Below, in pieces: positions 1 to 8,089 of a stretch of 64,000 bases of DNA (position 1 is the first letter of the stretch; each line of letters starts with the position of its first letter). This DNA comes from Syntrophomonadaceae bacterium (GTDB taxonomy: Bacteria; Bacillota; PH28-bin88). The translations under genes and the position numbers were made by a program. The DNA is taken from positions 124,001 to 188,000 of the forward strand of contig JAGXSE010000001.1 in assembly GCA_018333865.1 (NCBI GenBank), read 5' to 3'. The notes beneath the pieces were generated by a model, which saw nothing but the letters and a program-made list of their open reading frames with translations, was not told the origin of the DNA and searched no databases.

Positions 1-594
1 GGTTTCGGTGGTCTCTCCGGAATGTTTGAGCGAGGCCACAATATAACCTACATCTGCTATGACAACGAGGCCTACATGAATACGGGCATCCAGCGCAGCA
101 GCGCTACCCCTTTAGGTGCTGCCACCACCACCAGCCCTGCTGGGAAACTATCATTGGGGAAAATGGAGCGGAAGAAAGATATGCCAGCGATTGCTATGGC
201 CCATGGTCTTGATTATGTGGCCACTGCGGCGATCTGTTATCCCAAAGACCTTATGCAAAAGGTAAAGAAGGCTGTTTCCTTTACAGGGCCTAAATACATT
301 CAGGTGCATACCCCATGCTGTGTGGGCTGGGGTTTTGAACCAGCCCTTACCGTCGAAATGGCAAGGCTGGCGGTGCAAACAGGATTGATGCCAATTTTTG
401 AAGCTGCAAACGGCGAGATATCGGCGGTGCGAAAGATTGGCAGGGTCCGGCCTGTCAAGGAATATATTGAAAAGCAGGCCAGGTTTAAACACCTATTTAA
501 TTCAGGACCGGAGGGTTTGGCAGTACTGGAGCGGATTCAGGAATTGGCAAACAAGAACATAGCCGTTTGGGGATTGGCATCAAGAGAAACTTAA
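1..594 (+). CDS. 2-oxoacid:ferredoxin oxidoreductase beta subunit, 3' part (PorB-like)
   Basis: The reading frame is open from the window edge (GFGGLSGM precedes the first internal ATG at 22), so the 5' end is missing. The stretch CYDNEAYMNTGIQRS is the thiamine-diphosphate/metal-binding segment typical of pyruvate and 2-oxoacid:ferredoxin oxidoreductase beta subunits, and PCCVGWGF is also typical of that subunit. The family oxidatively decarboxylates a 2-oxoacid to the acyl-CoA while reducing ferredoxin in the cytoplasm. It ends 13 bases before an AbfD gene, so it is probably in one operon with it. The substrate cannot be told from this fragment; pyruvate is the default guess. Confidence 0.88.
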   Translation, partial: GFGGLSGMFERGHNITYICYDNEAYMNTGIQRSSATPLGAATTTSPAGKLSLGKMERKKDMPAIAMAHGLDYVATAAICYPKDLMQKVKKAVSFTGPKYIQVHTPCCVGWGFEPALTVEMARLAVQTGLMPIFEAANGEISAVRKIGRVRPVKEYIEKQARFKHLFNSGPEGLAVLERIQELANKNIAVWGLASRET

Positions 595-607
595 GGAGGC
601 AAGCTAA

Positions 608-2047
608 TTGAAAACTGCTGCGGAATATTTGGAATCTCTGCGTGGTCTTAGACCAAGAGTATATGCATTTGGAGCGGAAATTGATTGTGTGGTAGACCAT
701 CCTTTGACAAAGCCTCATGTGGCGGCAGCCGCCTTAACATATGAGCTGGCTCATCAACCAGAGGCGGAGGACCTGGTAACGGCCCTGTCCCATCGCAGCG
801 GACGGCTTATAAACCGCTTTACCCATATCCATCAAAGCACGCAAGACTTAATAAAAAAAGTAAAAATGTTGAGGATGATCGCCCAGAGAACCGGCAGCTG
901 TTTTCAGAGATGTGTTGGTTTTGACGCGATAAATGCCATCTACAGTGTTACCTGCGAAATGGATCAGGAACTGGGAACCAGTTATCACGAGAGGTTTTGC
1001 GCTTATCTGGATAGATTACAGGAAGAAGACCTGATGGTAGCCGGTTCGATGACAGATGCCAAGGGCGACCGCAGTTTAAAGCCAAGCCAGCAGCCAGATC
1101 AAGACAGCTATGTCAGGGTAGTGGCAAAAAATGAAAAGGGGATCGTTATCAGAGGAGGTAAAGTCCATCAAACAGGCATTGTGAACTCCCATGAAATGTT
1201 AATTATGCCCACGACTGCCCTCACAGCGGAGGATGCGCAATATGCCATATGCTGTGCGGTTCCAGTTGATGCCCCGGGAGTTATCCATATTTTCGGCAGG
1301 CAAACCAATGACACTCGCAGGCTGGAAGGCGGTACTATCGACCAGGGCAATGCCCGGTATGCGATCGTTGGCGGGGAGGCTTTGACCGTTTTGGAGGATG
1401 TTTTTGTCCCTTGGGAGAAAGTGTTCATGTGTGGCGAGCACCAGTACGCCGGAATGCTGGTTGAGCGCTTTGCCTGTTATCACCGGCAAAATTATGGGGG
1501 CTGTAAAACTGGGGTTAGCGATATTATTATTGGCGGGGCCTGGGCCTTGGCAGAATATAACGGAGTGGCCAAGGCTTCTCATATTCGGGATAAGATAGTA
1601 GAAATGGTCCACCTGGCTGAAACCATGTATTGCGGCTCTATAGCCTGTTCAGCGGAGGGAAGCCCAACCAAGTCCGGAGCTTATATGGTAGAGCCTTTAT
1701 TGGCTAATACAGTAAAACAAAATGTTACCAGGTTTATTTATGAAATCAGCCGTTTAGCCCACGATATTGCTGGCGGATTCCTTGCTACCCTGCCGTCGGA
1801 AAAGGATATTGAACACCAGGATATTGGGCAGTATGTGCTGAAATACTTTGCGGGGACGGCAGGAGTTCCGGTTGAGCATAGAATAAGGGTTGCCAGGCTT
1901 TTAGAAAACATGACAGGGGGAACAGCCTTGTTAGAATCCATGCACGGAGCCGGATCACCCCAGGCGCAGCGCGTTATGATCTTAAGGCAGGCAAACCTGG
2001 CCTATAAAAAGAAGCTTGCCGAGCGGTTGGCTGGTGTTTGCTGCTAA
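608..2047 (+). CDS. abfD: 4-hydroxybutyryl-CoA dehydratase / vinylacetyl-CoA isomerase (first copy)
   Basis: 479 residues, the usual length for the AbfD family. It starts at TTG 608 behind AAGGAGG (593-599). The [4Fe-4S] ligands of the Clostridium aminobutyricum enzyme are all seen: CFQRC gives C98 and C102, and HRQNYGGCK gives H292 and C299, with Y296 and K300 beside them. The known reaction is radical dehydration of 4-hydroxybutyryl-CoA to crotonyl-CoA, using FAD and the cluster. The HpaB-type flavin fold is shared with 4-hydroxyphenylacetate monooxygenase, but those lack these cluster ligands. It lies between a 2-oxoacid oxidoreductase and a small Cys protein. A second copy is at 54270. 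Some family members have other acyl-CoA substrates, so the exact substrate is inferred. Confidence 0.9.
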   Translation: MKTAAEYLESLRGLRPRVYAFGAEIDCVVDHPLTKPHVAAAALTYELAHQPEAEDLVTALSHRSGRLINRFTHIHQSTQDLIKKVKMLRMIAQRTGSCFQRCVGFDAINAIYSVTCEMDQELGTSYHERFCAYLDRLQEEDLMVAGSMTDAKGDRSLKPSQQPDQDSYVRVVAKNEKGIVIRGGKVHQTGIVNSHEMLIMPTTALTAEDAQYAICCAVPVDAPGVIHIFGRQTNDTRRLEGGTIDQGNARYAIVGGEALTVLEDVFVPWEKVFMCGEHQYAGMLVERFACYHRQNYGGCKTGVSDIIIGGAWALAEYNGVAKASHIRDKIVEMVHLAETMYCGSIACSAEGSPTKSGAYMVEPLLANTVKQNVTRFIYEISRLAHDIAGGFLATLPSEKDIEHQDIGQYVLKYFAGTAGVPVEHRIRVARLLENMTGGTALLESMHGAGSPQAQRVMILRQANLAYKKKLAERLAGVCC

Positions 2048-2049
2048 AG

Positions 2050-2376
2050 ATGGAGCTAAGAGGAAATAAACCCCTGGTGCTGGTCAAGTTTTGTGGCGGA
2101 TGCAATCCGGTAATAGACCGCCTGGCAGTTTTCTATAAATTAAAAGAGTTGCTCTTTTGGACACACCAAGTGAAAGCTGCCACTTTACCGGCGGCAGATT
2201 GGTTCGTAATTATAAGCGGATGCAGGATAAACTGCACTTCTGTTCCGAAGGAATGGACTAATCAGGAGAAAATGATCCTGATCACTGGAAATGCTGTGAA
2301 TAAATGCTTTGTTAATGAAAATGAATTGGCAGCTAACATTGCCAGAATTATTACGAGTACATGTGTCAATAATTAG
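2050..2376 (+). CDS. small CGGCNP-motif protein of unknown function
   Basis: About 108 residues from ATG 2050; an in-frame TTG at 2038 would overlap the end of abfD. There is no strong ribosome site, so translation is probably coupled to abfD. Visible features are VKFCGGCNPVIDR near the N-terminus and a second Cys pair in SGCRINC, suggesting a metal- or cluster-binding, or redox, small protein. There is no signal peptide or membrane segment. I do not recognise a characterised family. Its position directly after abfD suggests an accessory role for that enzyme, which is inference only. Confidence 0.6.
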   Translation: MELRGNKPLVLVKFCGGCNPVIDRLAVFYKLKELLFWTHQVKAATLPAADWFVIISGCRINCTSVPKEWTNQEKMILITGNAVNKCFVNENELAANIARIITSTCVNN

Positions 2377-2441
2377 GCTAAGTTGCTCTTAAAAAAAACC
2401 GGTATTAAAAGGTATTGCAGTTGCCAACAATTAGGCGCTTA

Positions 2442-2470
2442 TTGACTTGCGTCACCGGCTGTGCTATGAT
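2442..2470 (+). promoter_or_regulatory. sigma-A-type promoter of tRNA-Leu(GAG)
   Basis: TTGACT (2442-2447), a 17-base spacer and TATGAT (2465-2470) stand 16 bases before the mature tRNA start. This is close to consensus. Confidence 0.75.
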
Positions 2471-2486
2471 ATCTCTTGCCAAGAGA

Positions 2487-2571
2487 GCGGAAGTGGCGGA
2501 ACCGGCAGACGCGTACGTTTGAGGGGCGTATGGGAATTCCCGTGGGGGTTCAAGTCCCCCCTTCCGCACCA
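2487..2571 (+). tRNA. tRNA-Leu (anticodon GAG)
   Basis: The acceptor stem GCGGAAG pairs with CTTCCGC. The anticodon loop TTGAGGG lies on the stem TACGT/GCGTA with GAG at 2521-2523. There is a long variable arm, as expected for class II tRNA-Leu, a normal T-loop (GTTCAAG) and an encoded CCA. It reads CUC/CUU codons. Confidence 0.95.
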
Positions 2572-2618
2572 ATAAAAAATAAGGGCGTGCATCTGTGCGA
2601 TGTGCGCTTTTTATTTTT
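2572..2618. terminator. bidirectional intrinsic terminator between tRNA-Leu and spmB
   Basis: The stem GCGTGCATC/GATGTGCGC (with two G-T pairs) is flanked by A-rich sequence on the left and T-rich sequence on the right. It can therefore end both the tRNA transcript and the convergent spmA-spmB transcript. Confidence 0.75.
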
Positions 2619-2621
2619 AAC

Positions 2622-3158
2622 TTAACTGAAAATCTTGTAGCAAATGAAGATAGCTCCAGCGAAACCTGCAAAATCAGCAAGCAAACCCACTGGCACCGCA
2701 TAAGCGGTTCTTCTTATACCAACCGAGGCAAAGTACACAGCCAAAATATAAAAGGTGGTGTCGGTACTGCCTTCAAGGGTACAGGCTAATCTCCCGATAA
2801 AGGAATCTGGCCCGAATCTATCCATCAGTTCTGCAGTCAGACCGAGGGCTGCCGGACCGGAGAAAGGACGAACCAACATGAGGGGAAGCACTTCTCCAGG
2901 GATGTTAAATATGGATAGAAGAGGAGCAAGTAGCATGACTGAAAGCTCCATCGCGCCAGAGGATCTGAAAATACCGATGGCGACATATATGCCTACAATG
3001 TAAGGTATTAAGCGGATGGCCAGGGCAAAGCCTTCCTGGGCACCTTCAACAAAATACTCGTAAATGGGAAGGCGACGAAGCCAGCCTGTTAGAAAAACAA
3101 TTAGCAGGAACAGAGGAATAATCCATTGGGAAATAAGGGATATTTTATCAGCAGTCAT
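2622..3158 (-). CDS. spmB: spore maturation protein B
   Basis: 178 residues, the usual SpmB length, with several hydrophobic segments of the nucleoside-recognition (Gate) type. The core RPFSGPAALG and the region LEGSTDTTFYILAVYF are characteristic of SpmB. In Bacillus, SpmA and SpmB are needed for full dehydration of the spore core and heat resistance. The gene overlaps the end of spmA by four bases, so the two are translationally coupled. It marks the organism as a spore-former. Confidence 0.93.
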   Translation of the reverse strand: MTADKISLISQWIIPLFLLIVFLTGWLRRLPIYEYFVEGAQEGFALAIRLIPYIVGIYVAIGIFRSSGAMELSVMLLAPLLSIFNIPGEVLPLMLVRPFSGPAALGLTAELMDRFGPDSFIGRLACTLEGSTDTTFYILAVYFASVGIRRTAYAVPVGLLADFAGFAGAIFICYKIFS

Positions 3159-3748
3159 CGGCTTAGCCCCTTTCTGGCATTGTGCCGTCTAAACAGAAAG
3201 TCAGCAATAATTGCCGTTATTGTGGAGCAGGCAGTGGCAAAAAGGGTGGTTCCGATTATATCTGTTGGATTTGCCGAGTTAGCATTTAAGCGTAAAGCTA
3301 TTATTGTAGCCGGAACTAAAGTTAATGAAGACGTGTTCAATGCCAGAAATGTGCACATGGCATGGCTGGCAGTGTTTGGGTGCGGGTTAAGTTCCTGCAG
3401 TTCTCTCATTGCTTTCAGGCCAAAGGGTGTTGCCGCACTGCCAAGACCTAGTAAATTTGCGCTGAAATTCATCAGGATAGAGCCCATTGCTGGATGACCT
3501 TTGGGGATCGAAGGGAAAAACACCCCAACAACAGGCTGCAGCAGCTTGGTAACAAAGGCCAGAATTCCAACCTTTTCTGCCACCCTGGCCACCCCCAGCC
3601 ATAGGGTTAAGATGCCCACAAGCCCCAGAACCCTTTCTACTGCTGCCCCGGCAGACATTATAGCTGAACTGGTAACCGCCCCTATATTGCCCGAAAAGGA
3701 TGCAGCGATGATTCCAGTAATTATCAAGAAACCGAAGATTGCGTTCAT
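3155..3748 (-). CDS. spmA: spore maturation protein A
   Basis: 197 residues, an integral membrane protein of the SpmA/Gate family. Seen are several hydrophobic segments, the motif NFSANLLGLGSAATPFGLKA and the following ELNPHPNTAS, all hallmarks of SpmA. It starts at ATG 3748 behind GGAGG and lies 31 bases after the L,D-transpeptidase gene. Together the three genes form a minus-strand operon fitted to late sporulation: cell-wall cross-linking plus core dehydration. No sigma-factor site was identified by eye. Confidence 0.93.
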   Translation of the reverse strand: MNAIFGFLIITGIIAASFSGNIGAVTSSAIMSAGAAVERVLGLVGILTLWLGVARVAEKVGILAFVTKLLQPVVGVFFPSIPKGHPAMGSILMNFSANLLGLGSAATPFGLKAMRELQELNPHPNTASHAMCTFLALNTSSLTLVPATIIALRLNANSANPTDIIGTTLFATACSTITAIIADFLFRRHNARKGLSR

Positions 3749-3779
3749 TTTTCCTCCTGTTAACCTCGTGGTATTAATC

Positions 3780-4562
3780 CTACGGATGGATCACGACTAA
3801 AGTCCCCTCGGGGATTGTGTAATAAAACCACTTTGCATCCTGGAAGCTAAGCCGAATACAACCATGACTGGCTGGCAAGCCGAGTTTTGCGTGTTCTTCT
3901 TCAATGGTTTTCCGTTTAATATCCTGTGGCACAGAGTGGATCAGGTACTGGTCTTTTAACCTCAGCCAGTAGCTGGCCCCCTCGCCAAAGCGTTCCGACC
4001 AAAAGTTTAATCCCCTGTCTCTGATCCTGTAAATGCCCAAGGGTGTTTCTTGCCCTTCTTTCCCTCCGGAAGCCAGCATGTGTCTGATAGGCATTAGTCC
4101 TTTGTAAACGGTAACTGAGTGCATCCTTCCCAGTTTTACATCTATCCAATAACTATCGCCTAAATCGATGGTTGAGAAAGTAAAAACCATTTGTTTTTTT
4201 GTGTTTTGCCAGGACGAAGTCTTTACCTCTACCCGGTAATATGAATTGGGCAAAAAGGCATAATGGGGCAAAAAGGTTATTTGCCTTTCATTTACCATCA
4301 GCTTTCCTGGTATAAGTTTGCCTTGCCCAATCCTTTCCAGTCTAACCGCAGCCCAGTTTACGGATATGTCTGTGAAAATATTTATGGCCGGATACAGGGA
4401 GACGTTTCTTGCGCCGTCTGCAGGAACGGTAGCAATAATCTGAGGAGCTTGAACGGAGTAATAGGGTTTAACTGTATGTAGCCCTCCAAGAACAAGCACA
4501 AAGAGAGGCAACAGAGAGAGCAAACAAATGGCAGTTAATTTTTTAAGTTTTATAACAATCAT
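3780..4562 (-). CDS. L,D-transpeptidase (YkuD domain) with N-terminal Ig-like domain
   Basis: 260 residues. An N-terminal hydrophobic segment (about residues 8-28) anchors or exports the protein. Residues of about 40-130 look like a Big_5/Ig-like domain (VPADGARNVSLYPAINI). The C-terminal YkuD domain carries the catalytic SHGCIRL, with the nucleophile near C235, and an upstream His in the segment QYLIHS. These enzymes make 3-3 or lipoprotein cross-links in peptidoglycan outside the membrane. It is first in the operon with spmA and spmB, so a role in the spore wall is plausible but inferred. Confidence 0.88.
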   Translation of the reverse strand: MIVIKLKKLTAICLLSLLPLFVLVLGGLHTVKPYYSVQAPQIIATVPADGARNVSLYPAINIFTDISVNWAAVRLERIGQGKLIPGKLMVNERQITFLPHYAFLPNSYYRVEVKTSSWQNTKKQMVFTFSTIDLGDSYWIDVKLGRMHSVTVYKGLMPIRHMLASGGKEGQETPLGIYRIRDRGLNFWSERFGEGASYWLRLKDQYLIHSVPQDIKRKTIEEEHAKLGLPASHGCIRLSFQDAKWFYYTIPEGTLVVIHP

Positions 4563-4647
4563 TTTAATGTAGCCCTTGCTTTTTGATACAACCTATGGAT
4601 TTCCAAATAAAAATAGAACCTAAAATACTGTTGCGAATAATGCTAAT

Positions 4648-4685
4648 AAAAAAAGGGACAGGCCCGGTAGGCTGTCCCTTTTTTA
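4648..4685. terminator. intrinsic terminator
   Basis: A strong stem (AAAAGGGACAG/CTGTCCCTTTT) lies between the start of the L,D-transpeptidase gene and the 3' end of the Gln-rich gene. It ends the minus-strand transcript of the latter, which stops at 4700. It has T runs in both orientations. Confidence 0.8.
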
Positions 4686-4699
4686 ATTATCCTGGTGTA

Positions 4700-5608
4700 T
4701 TAGTAGGAGCGGCCGAAGTTTTGTCCGCTAAAGCCGGGATTAGTGTACTGCACTCCAAACTGGCTGCCAAGACCAGGGTTGGTGTATTGGCCAAACTGAC
4801 TACCAATGTTTTGGCCTCCAAAGGTGGAGAAACCGCCATACTGGCTGCCAGCCTGCTGGGGTAGGCCGCTAATCTGCTGCAATTCCCGGTTCACTTGATT
4901 TGCCATTTGCTGCAGATGTTGTAACTGCTGAGTAACCTGACGTTCAGCCTGGGCTAGCTGCTGGAGTTGGTGAGCTGTGCTGAATTCAGTTTGTTGCAAA
5001 CGCTGCAGGGTGTTGGCGTTATTTTGCTCTGCCTGAGCCATTTGGGTGACCATAGCCTGGATGCTGTTTAACTCGTCCCTGAAACGCTGGATCTGTTGTT
5101 GCAGCTGGAATGCAGAGGTAATTGGAACTTGATAGGACTGCTGGTAGTTAGGACTAAAGCCAATATTTGTTTGTCCATAGGTTCCGGTTGTAATGGGAGA
5201 GAAACCGCCGTACCCACCATAAGAGCCGGTATATCCCCAGGTTGGGCTGATTTGACCTGCTGTATAAGCACTACTTGCCCATTTATCGCCAACTCCCAGT
5301 GTTCTGTTATTGTCTCCTACGCCTAGGGTAGACTGGCTATATGGTTGTTGAGTATACGCTCCGGCAAAATTGCTTGCTGGCTGGTTTGCATAATAGCTTT
5401 GACCGAACTGGTTAGCGGCACTGGCCCATTTATCACCGACCCCTAGGGTTCTGGTATTATCTCCAATACCCATGGTAGTCTGGACATATGGTTGTCCGGA
5501 AAAACCCCCTGTCGCAAACCCTTGAGATCCCATGCCGTAGGATCCTAACTGAGAACCCTGCATTCCTGTTCCAAGATTTCCTGTTTGATAGCCAAATTGG
5601 TTAACCAC
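4700..5608 (-). CDS. Gln/Gly/Asn-rich protein with internal repeats, unknown function
   Basis: 302 residues starting at GTG 5608 behind AGGAGGTGCGG. The composition is strongly biased to Q, G, N, Y, S and F. The N-terminal half holds two copies of a unit of roughly 50 residues built on GDN(T/N)RTLGVGDKWAS. Residues of about 165-245 form a heptad-like helical region rich in Q (LQQQIQRFRDELNSIQ..., QLQHLQQMANQVNREL), probably a coiled coil. The tail returns to FG-repeats such as GSQFGVQYTNPGF. There is no signal peptide or transmembrane segment. The style resembles spore coat or other assembly proteins in Clostridia, and spore genes lie next door. That assignment is inference. Confidence 0.75.
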   Translation of the reverse strand: MVNQFGYQTGNLGTGMQGSQLGSYGMGSQGFATGGFSGQPYVQTTMGIGDNTRTLGVGDKWASAANQFGQSYYANQPASNFAGAYTQQPYSQSTLGVGDNNRTLGVGDKWASSAYTAGQISPTWGYTGSYGGYGGFSPITTGTYGQTNIGFSPNYQQSYQVPITSAFQLQQQIQRFRDELNSIQAMVTQMAQAEQNNANTLQRLQQTEFSTAHQLQQLAQAERQVTQQLQHLQQMANQVNRELQQISGLPQQAGSQYGGFSTFGGQNIGSQFGQYTNPGLGSQFGVQYTNPGFSGQNFGRSY

Positions 5609-5902
5609 CTAATAACCGCACCTCCTGGATTGTTATAGTTTTTTCCGCTGTTAGTATGACACCGTATTTATTGCTTATGCTGGCAATCATTAGATTTCTT
5701 GCTGGAATCATTTGGCTAAGATGCCTGGGTATCCTTGGGTGAATACCTGATGCAAATATGATTCCACTGCAAAAACACTGAAATATTTTAGGAAAACCCT
5801 CCATAAAAGAAAGAATTTGCAAACGGATGTAGAACTTAATATAGTAAAACGAAGCAAAACAGCGTACCGCAAAGAATTCCCGGGTATGGAGGTGCTAAAT
5901 TG

Positions 5903-6016
5903 ATGTTCATAGAATCAAAACATGCTTTCTCCGAAACAAAAAAGACCGCAGAGCTGAATATGTTATACATTATACATAATATTAACAGCGCTGAAGGACT
6001 TACGTACTCCCTTTGA
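5903..6016 (+). CDS. possible small ORF, 37 residues
   Basis: An ATG at 5903 (or TTG at 5900) follows GGAGGTG at 5889-5894 with good spacing and runs 37 codons to TGA 6014-6016. The product is polar with no motif I recognise. It lies in the otherwise gene-free stretch 5609-6150. The ribosome site is the main support, so this is uncertain and could be chance or a leader peptide. Confidence 0.3.
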   Translation: MFIESKHAFSETKKTAELNMLYIIHNINSAEGLTYSL

Positions 6017-6085
6017 CCACCGGTTATACAGGTCTTTTAGTATGATTATCATGTAGCGAAAAACATGACATGCTTATTAGAATAA

Positions 6086-6129
6086 CATGCTTTTCCACGT
6101 CAAAGCATGCCTTTATTTTGTAATATAAT
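6086..6129 (+). promoter_or_regulatory. inverted repeat and -10 element upstream of the sensor kinase
   Basis: An exact dyad CATGCTTT-N8-AAAGCATG (6086-6093 and 6102-6109) stands 15 bases before TATAAT (6124-6129), which in turn lies just ahead of the kinase ribosome site. Further single copies of CATGCTT occur at 5921 and 6069. The arrangement fits an operator overlapping the promoter. No good -35 box was found. Confidence 0.4.
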
Positions 6130-6150
6130 AAACAAAGAGGTGGGAATAAG

Positions 6151-7281
6151 TTGAACGATAAGTTATTATTTTCACTAATGCTAGCAATTAGCGATACCTT
6201 GTTTAAACATGGAAAACATAATACCCAGAATAACATGCCGAATATGTTTTGCCATATCTTAAAAGCAGACGGTTATGCAGTATATCTACAAGATAACGGC
6301 AGTTATCTGCTGCATACGCATCAATCCCCTTCATCGTCTGTTAAATTTGCTCATTCCTGGCAGCAGTACAAATGGGAATTATCAACCTCTGCCGTATATA
6401 TCAACGCTAAAGAAAAAACAAATGGATTTAGCCAAGAGGGTAACTGGCAAAGCTGTCTGCTTTTGCCTTTATTGGGAGAGGACAAGACTGATGGGGTTGT
6501 GATGGTAGTATGGACCGAAAATTCTCCACTTGAATACATACCACAGGAGGAAATTCGGCTTTTACAACCGATCTCGCAGTTAATATCTCAAGTTTATTCC
6601 TCTTCATCCATTCTTGTTGCTAAGTTGCAGCAAAGGGAAAAATACTTGTTGGCACTTTACCAGAAAGCAGAACAAGAACTGGAAAGCAGCCGCAAGAAAG
6701 TTTCAATTGAGCTTCATGATGAAGTAGGTCAGGTTCTGACCTCTATTCTCCTCCAAATTAAGATGCTCCAGCAGTCTGAAGATATCGAGTATGTACAGGG
6801 GCGCCTCGGTGGTCTTCATCACATCACTCTGCAAACCCTGGAAGAAGTACGGCGGATCTCTCGTAACCTGCGCTCCGGTCTTCTGGAAAAGCTCGGCTTG
6901 CAGGCCGCAGTGGAAGCCCATATTAAGGGGTATATGGATTCAACCGGAATCAAGGTTGAATTCAGGCATCATAATCTTAAGGAACGGCTGGCTGATAATA
7001 TAGAGATAATAGTTTACCGTGCGGTGCAAGAAGGGTTGACCAATATTGCCCGGCATGCCCAAGCTAGTAAGGTATTAGTGAGCTTATCCAAGAAAGGCGA
7101 TAATCTATTCCTGCAGATTGTGGATAACGGCATAGGCAAGAAAGAGGAAAAAACCAACGGTCTGGGACTTTTGGGCATAGAGGAACGGGTGAAAATGGCC
7201 AAAGGAAAATTCTGGCTGCTTAACTGGCAAGGCCAGGGGTTGGCTCTTAATATCTTATTGCCTTTGGAGCAGGAAGGGTAG
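6151..7281 (+). CDS. cytoplasmic sensor histidine kinase, NarL/DegS type
   Basis: 376 residues from TTG 6151 behind AGAGGTGGG. The N-terminal ~150 residues look GAF-like and there is no transmembrane segment, so it probably senses an internal signal. A helical linker leads to a HisKA_3 domain with ELHDEVGQVLTS (phospho-acceptor His189). The ATPase domain has NIARHAQASKV and DNGIGKK followed by GLGLLGIEERV. This class phosphorylates LuxR-type response regulators, and its partner begins 8 bases downstream. Both stand just before the molybdoenzyme operon and probably control it. No Cys cluster for oxygen sensing is apparent. Confidence 0.9.
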   Translation: MNDKLLFSLMLAISDTLFKHGKHNTQNNMPNMFCHILKADGYAVYLQDNGSYLLHTHQSPSSSVKFAHSWQQYKWELSTSAVYINAKEKTNGFSQEGNWQSCLLLPLLGEDKTDGVVMVVWTENSPLEYIPQEEIRLLQPISQLISQVYSSSSILVAKLQQREKYLLALYQKAEQELESSRKKVSIELHDEVGQVLTSILLQIKMLQQSEDIEYVQGRLGGLHHITLQTLEEVRRISRNLRSGLLEKLGLQAAVEAHIKGYMDSTGIKVEFRHHNLKERLADNIEIIVYRAVQEGLTNIARHAQASKVLVSLSKKGDNLFLQIVDNGIGKKEEKTNGLGLLGIEERVKMAKGKFWLLNWQGQGLALNILLPLEQEG

Positions 7282-7289
7282 GAGGCAAG

Positions 7290-7961
7290 ATGAAAAAACA
7301 GGTAAAACTTTATCTGGTCGACGACCATAAATTGCTGCGGGATACGTTGAGGTTGTACCTGGAGAGCAACGGTAATATTCAGGTCGTAGGGGAATCCGGT
7401 AGCGGAGCAGAAGCTGTGGTAGAAATAATCAGATTACAACCTGATTTGGTATTAATGGATATTACCTTGCCCGATTATGATGGAGTGGAAGCGACCCGCC
7501 GGATTATCGAAGCACTCCCAGCAACGAGAATTATCGCCGTGACCATGCATTCAGAGCAGTTGTATCTGGTCAAGTTTTTAGAAGCTGGTGGGTCAGGCTA
7601 TATTCATAAATCTGCGGCTGACAGGGATCTGCTTGTAGCCATAGAGCAAGTAATGCGTGGTGATATATTCCTGAGCAAAGAAGGGATTCGAGTAATGGCA
7701 GGGAAATATCGTTCAAATCGTTCAAAGGCAGATCAGGAGTATGAAAAAGATATTTCACCTCAAATACTCTCTTCCAGAGAACGTCAAGTAATCGTTATGC
7801 TATCCCGGGGCTATACCTGCCGAGAGATTGGTGAGAAGCTTTTCCTGTCAACAAGCACTATTGAAACGTATAAACGCAGAGTTAATGATAAGCTTCAGCT
7901 AAACAGCAAAGCAGAGTTGGTAGAGTATGCCATTAAACATAAATTGTTTGAAGAGATATAA
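7290..7961 (+). CDS. LuxR/NarL-family response regulator
   Basis: 223 residues starting behind GGAGGCAAG. The receiver domain has LVDDH at the N-terminus, phospho-acceptor D57 in DLVLMDITLPDYDG and a Lys near residue 107 in YIHKS. The C-terminal LuxR-type helix-turn-helix reads LSSRERQVIVMLSRGYTCREI and continues with STSTIETYKRRV. All receiver residues needed for phosphorylation are present. It is the cognate partner of the upstream kinase. The likely target is the promoter of the molybdenum enzyme genes that start about 130 bases later. Confidence 0.93.
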   Translation: MKKQVKLYLVDDHKLLRDTLRLYLESNGNIQVVGESGSGAEAVVEIIRLQPDLVLMDITLPDYDGVEATRRIIEALPATRIIAVTMHSEQLYLVKFLEAGGSGYIHKSAADRDLLVAIEQVMRGDIFLSKEGIRVMAGKYRSNRSKADQEYEKDISPQILSSRERQVIVMLSRGYTCREIGEKLFLSTSTIETYKRRVNDKLQLNSKAELVEYAIKHKLFEEI

Positions 7962-7963
7962 TG

Positions 7964-7977
7964 CCTGTCGTGACAGG
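7964..7977 (+). promoter_or_regulatory. candidate operator palindrome upstream of the molybdoenzyme gene
   Basis: CCTGTC-GT-GACAGG is a perfect 6-base dyad starting 3 bases after the response-regulator stop, in the 128-base gap before the molybdoenzyme frame. It could be an operator or a short hairpin. No clear promoter was identified beside it. Confidence 0.3.
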
Positions 7978-8089
7978 ACATGACAAGAAGAAATGAACAA
8001 AGAAGCATATTCACGACATACAAAAACAGTAATTCTTTGTAGAATAAGGTTGAATTGTATGCGCGTACGATTTGAAGGAGCTGTTTTTG

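Noticed and set aside
8072-8089. Upstream in-frame TTG 8072 as start of the long molybdoenzyme form
   Set aside because: The only ribosome site (AAGGAG, 8075-8080) lies inside this stretch and points to TTG 8090.
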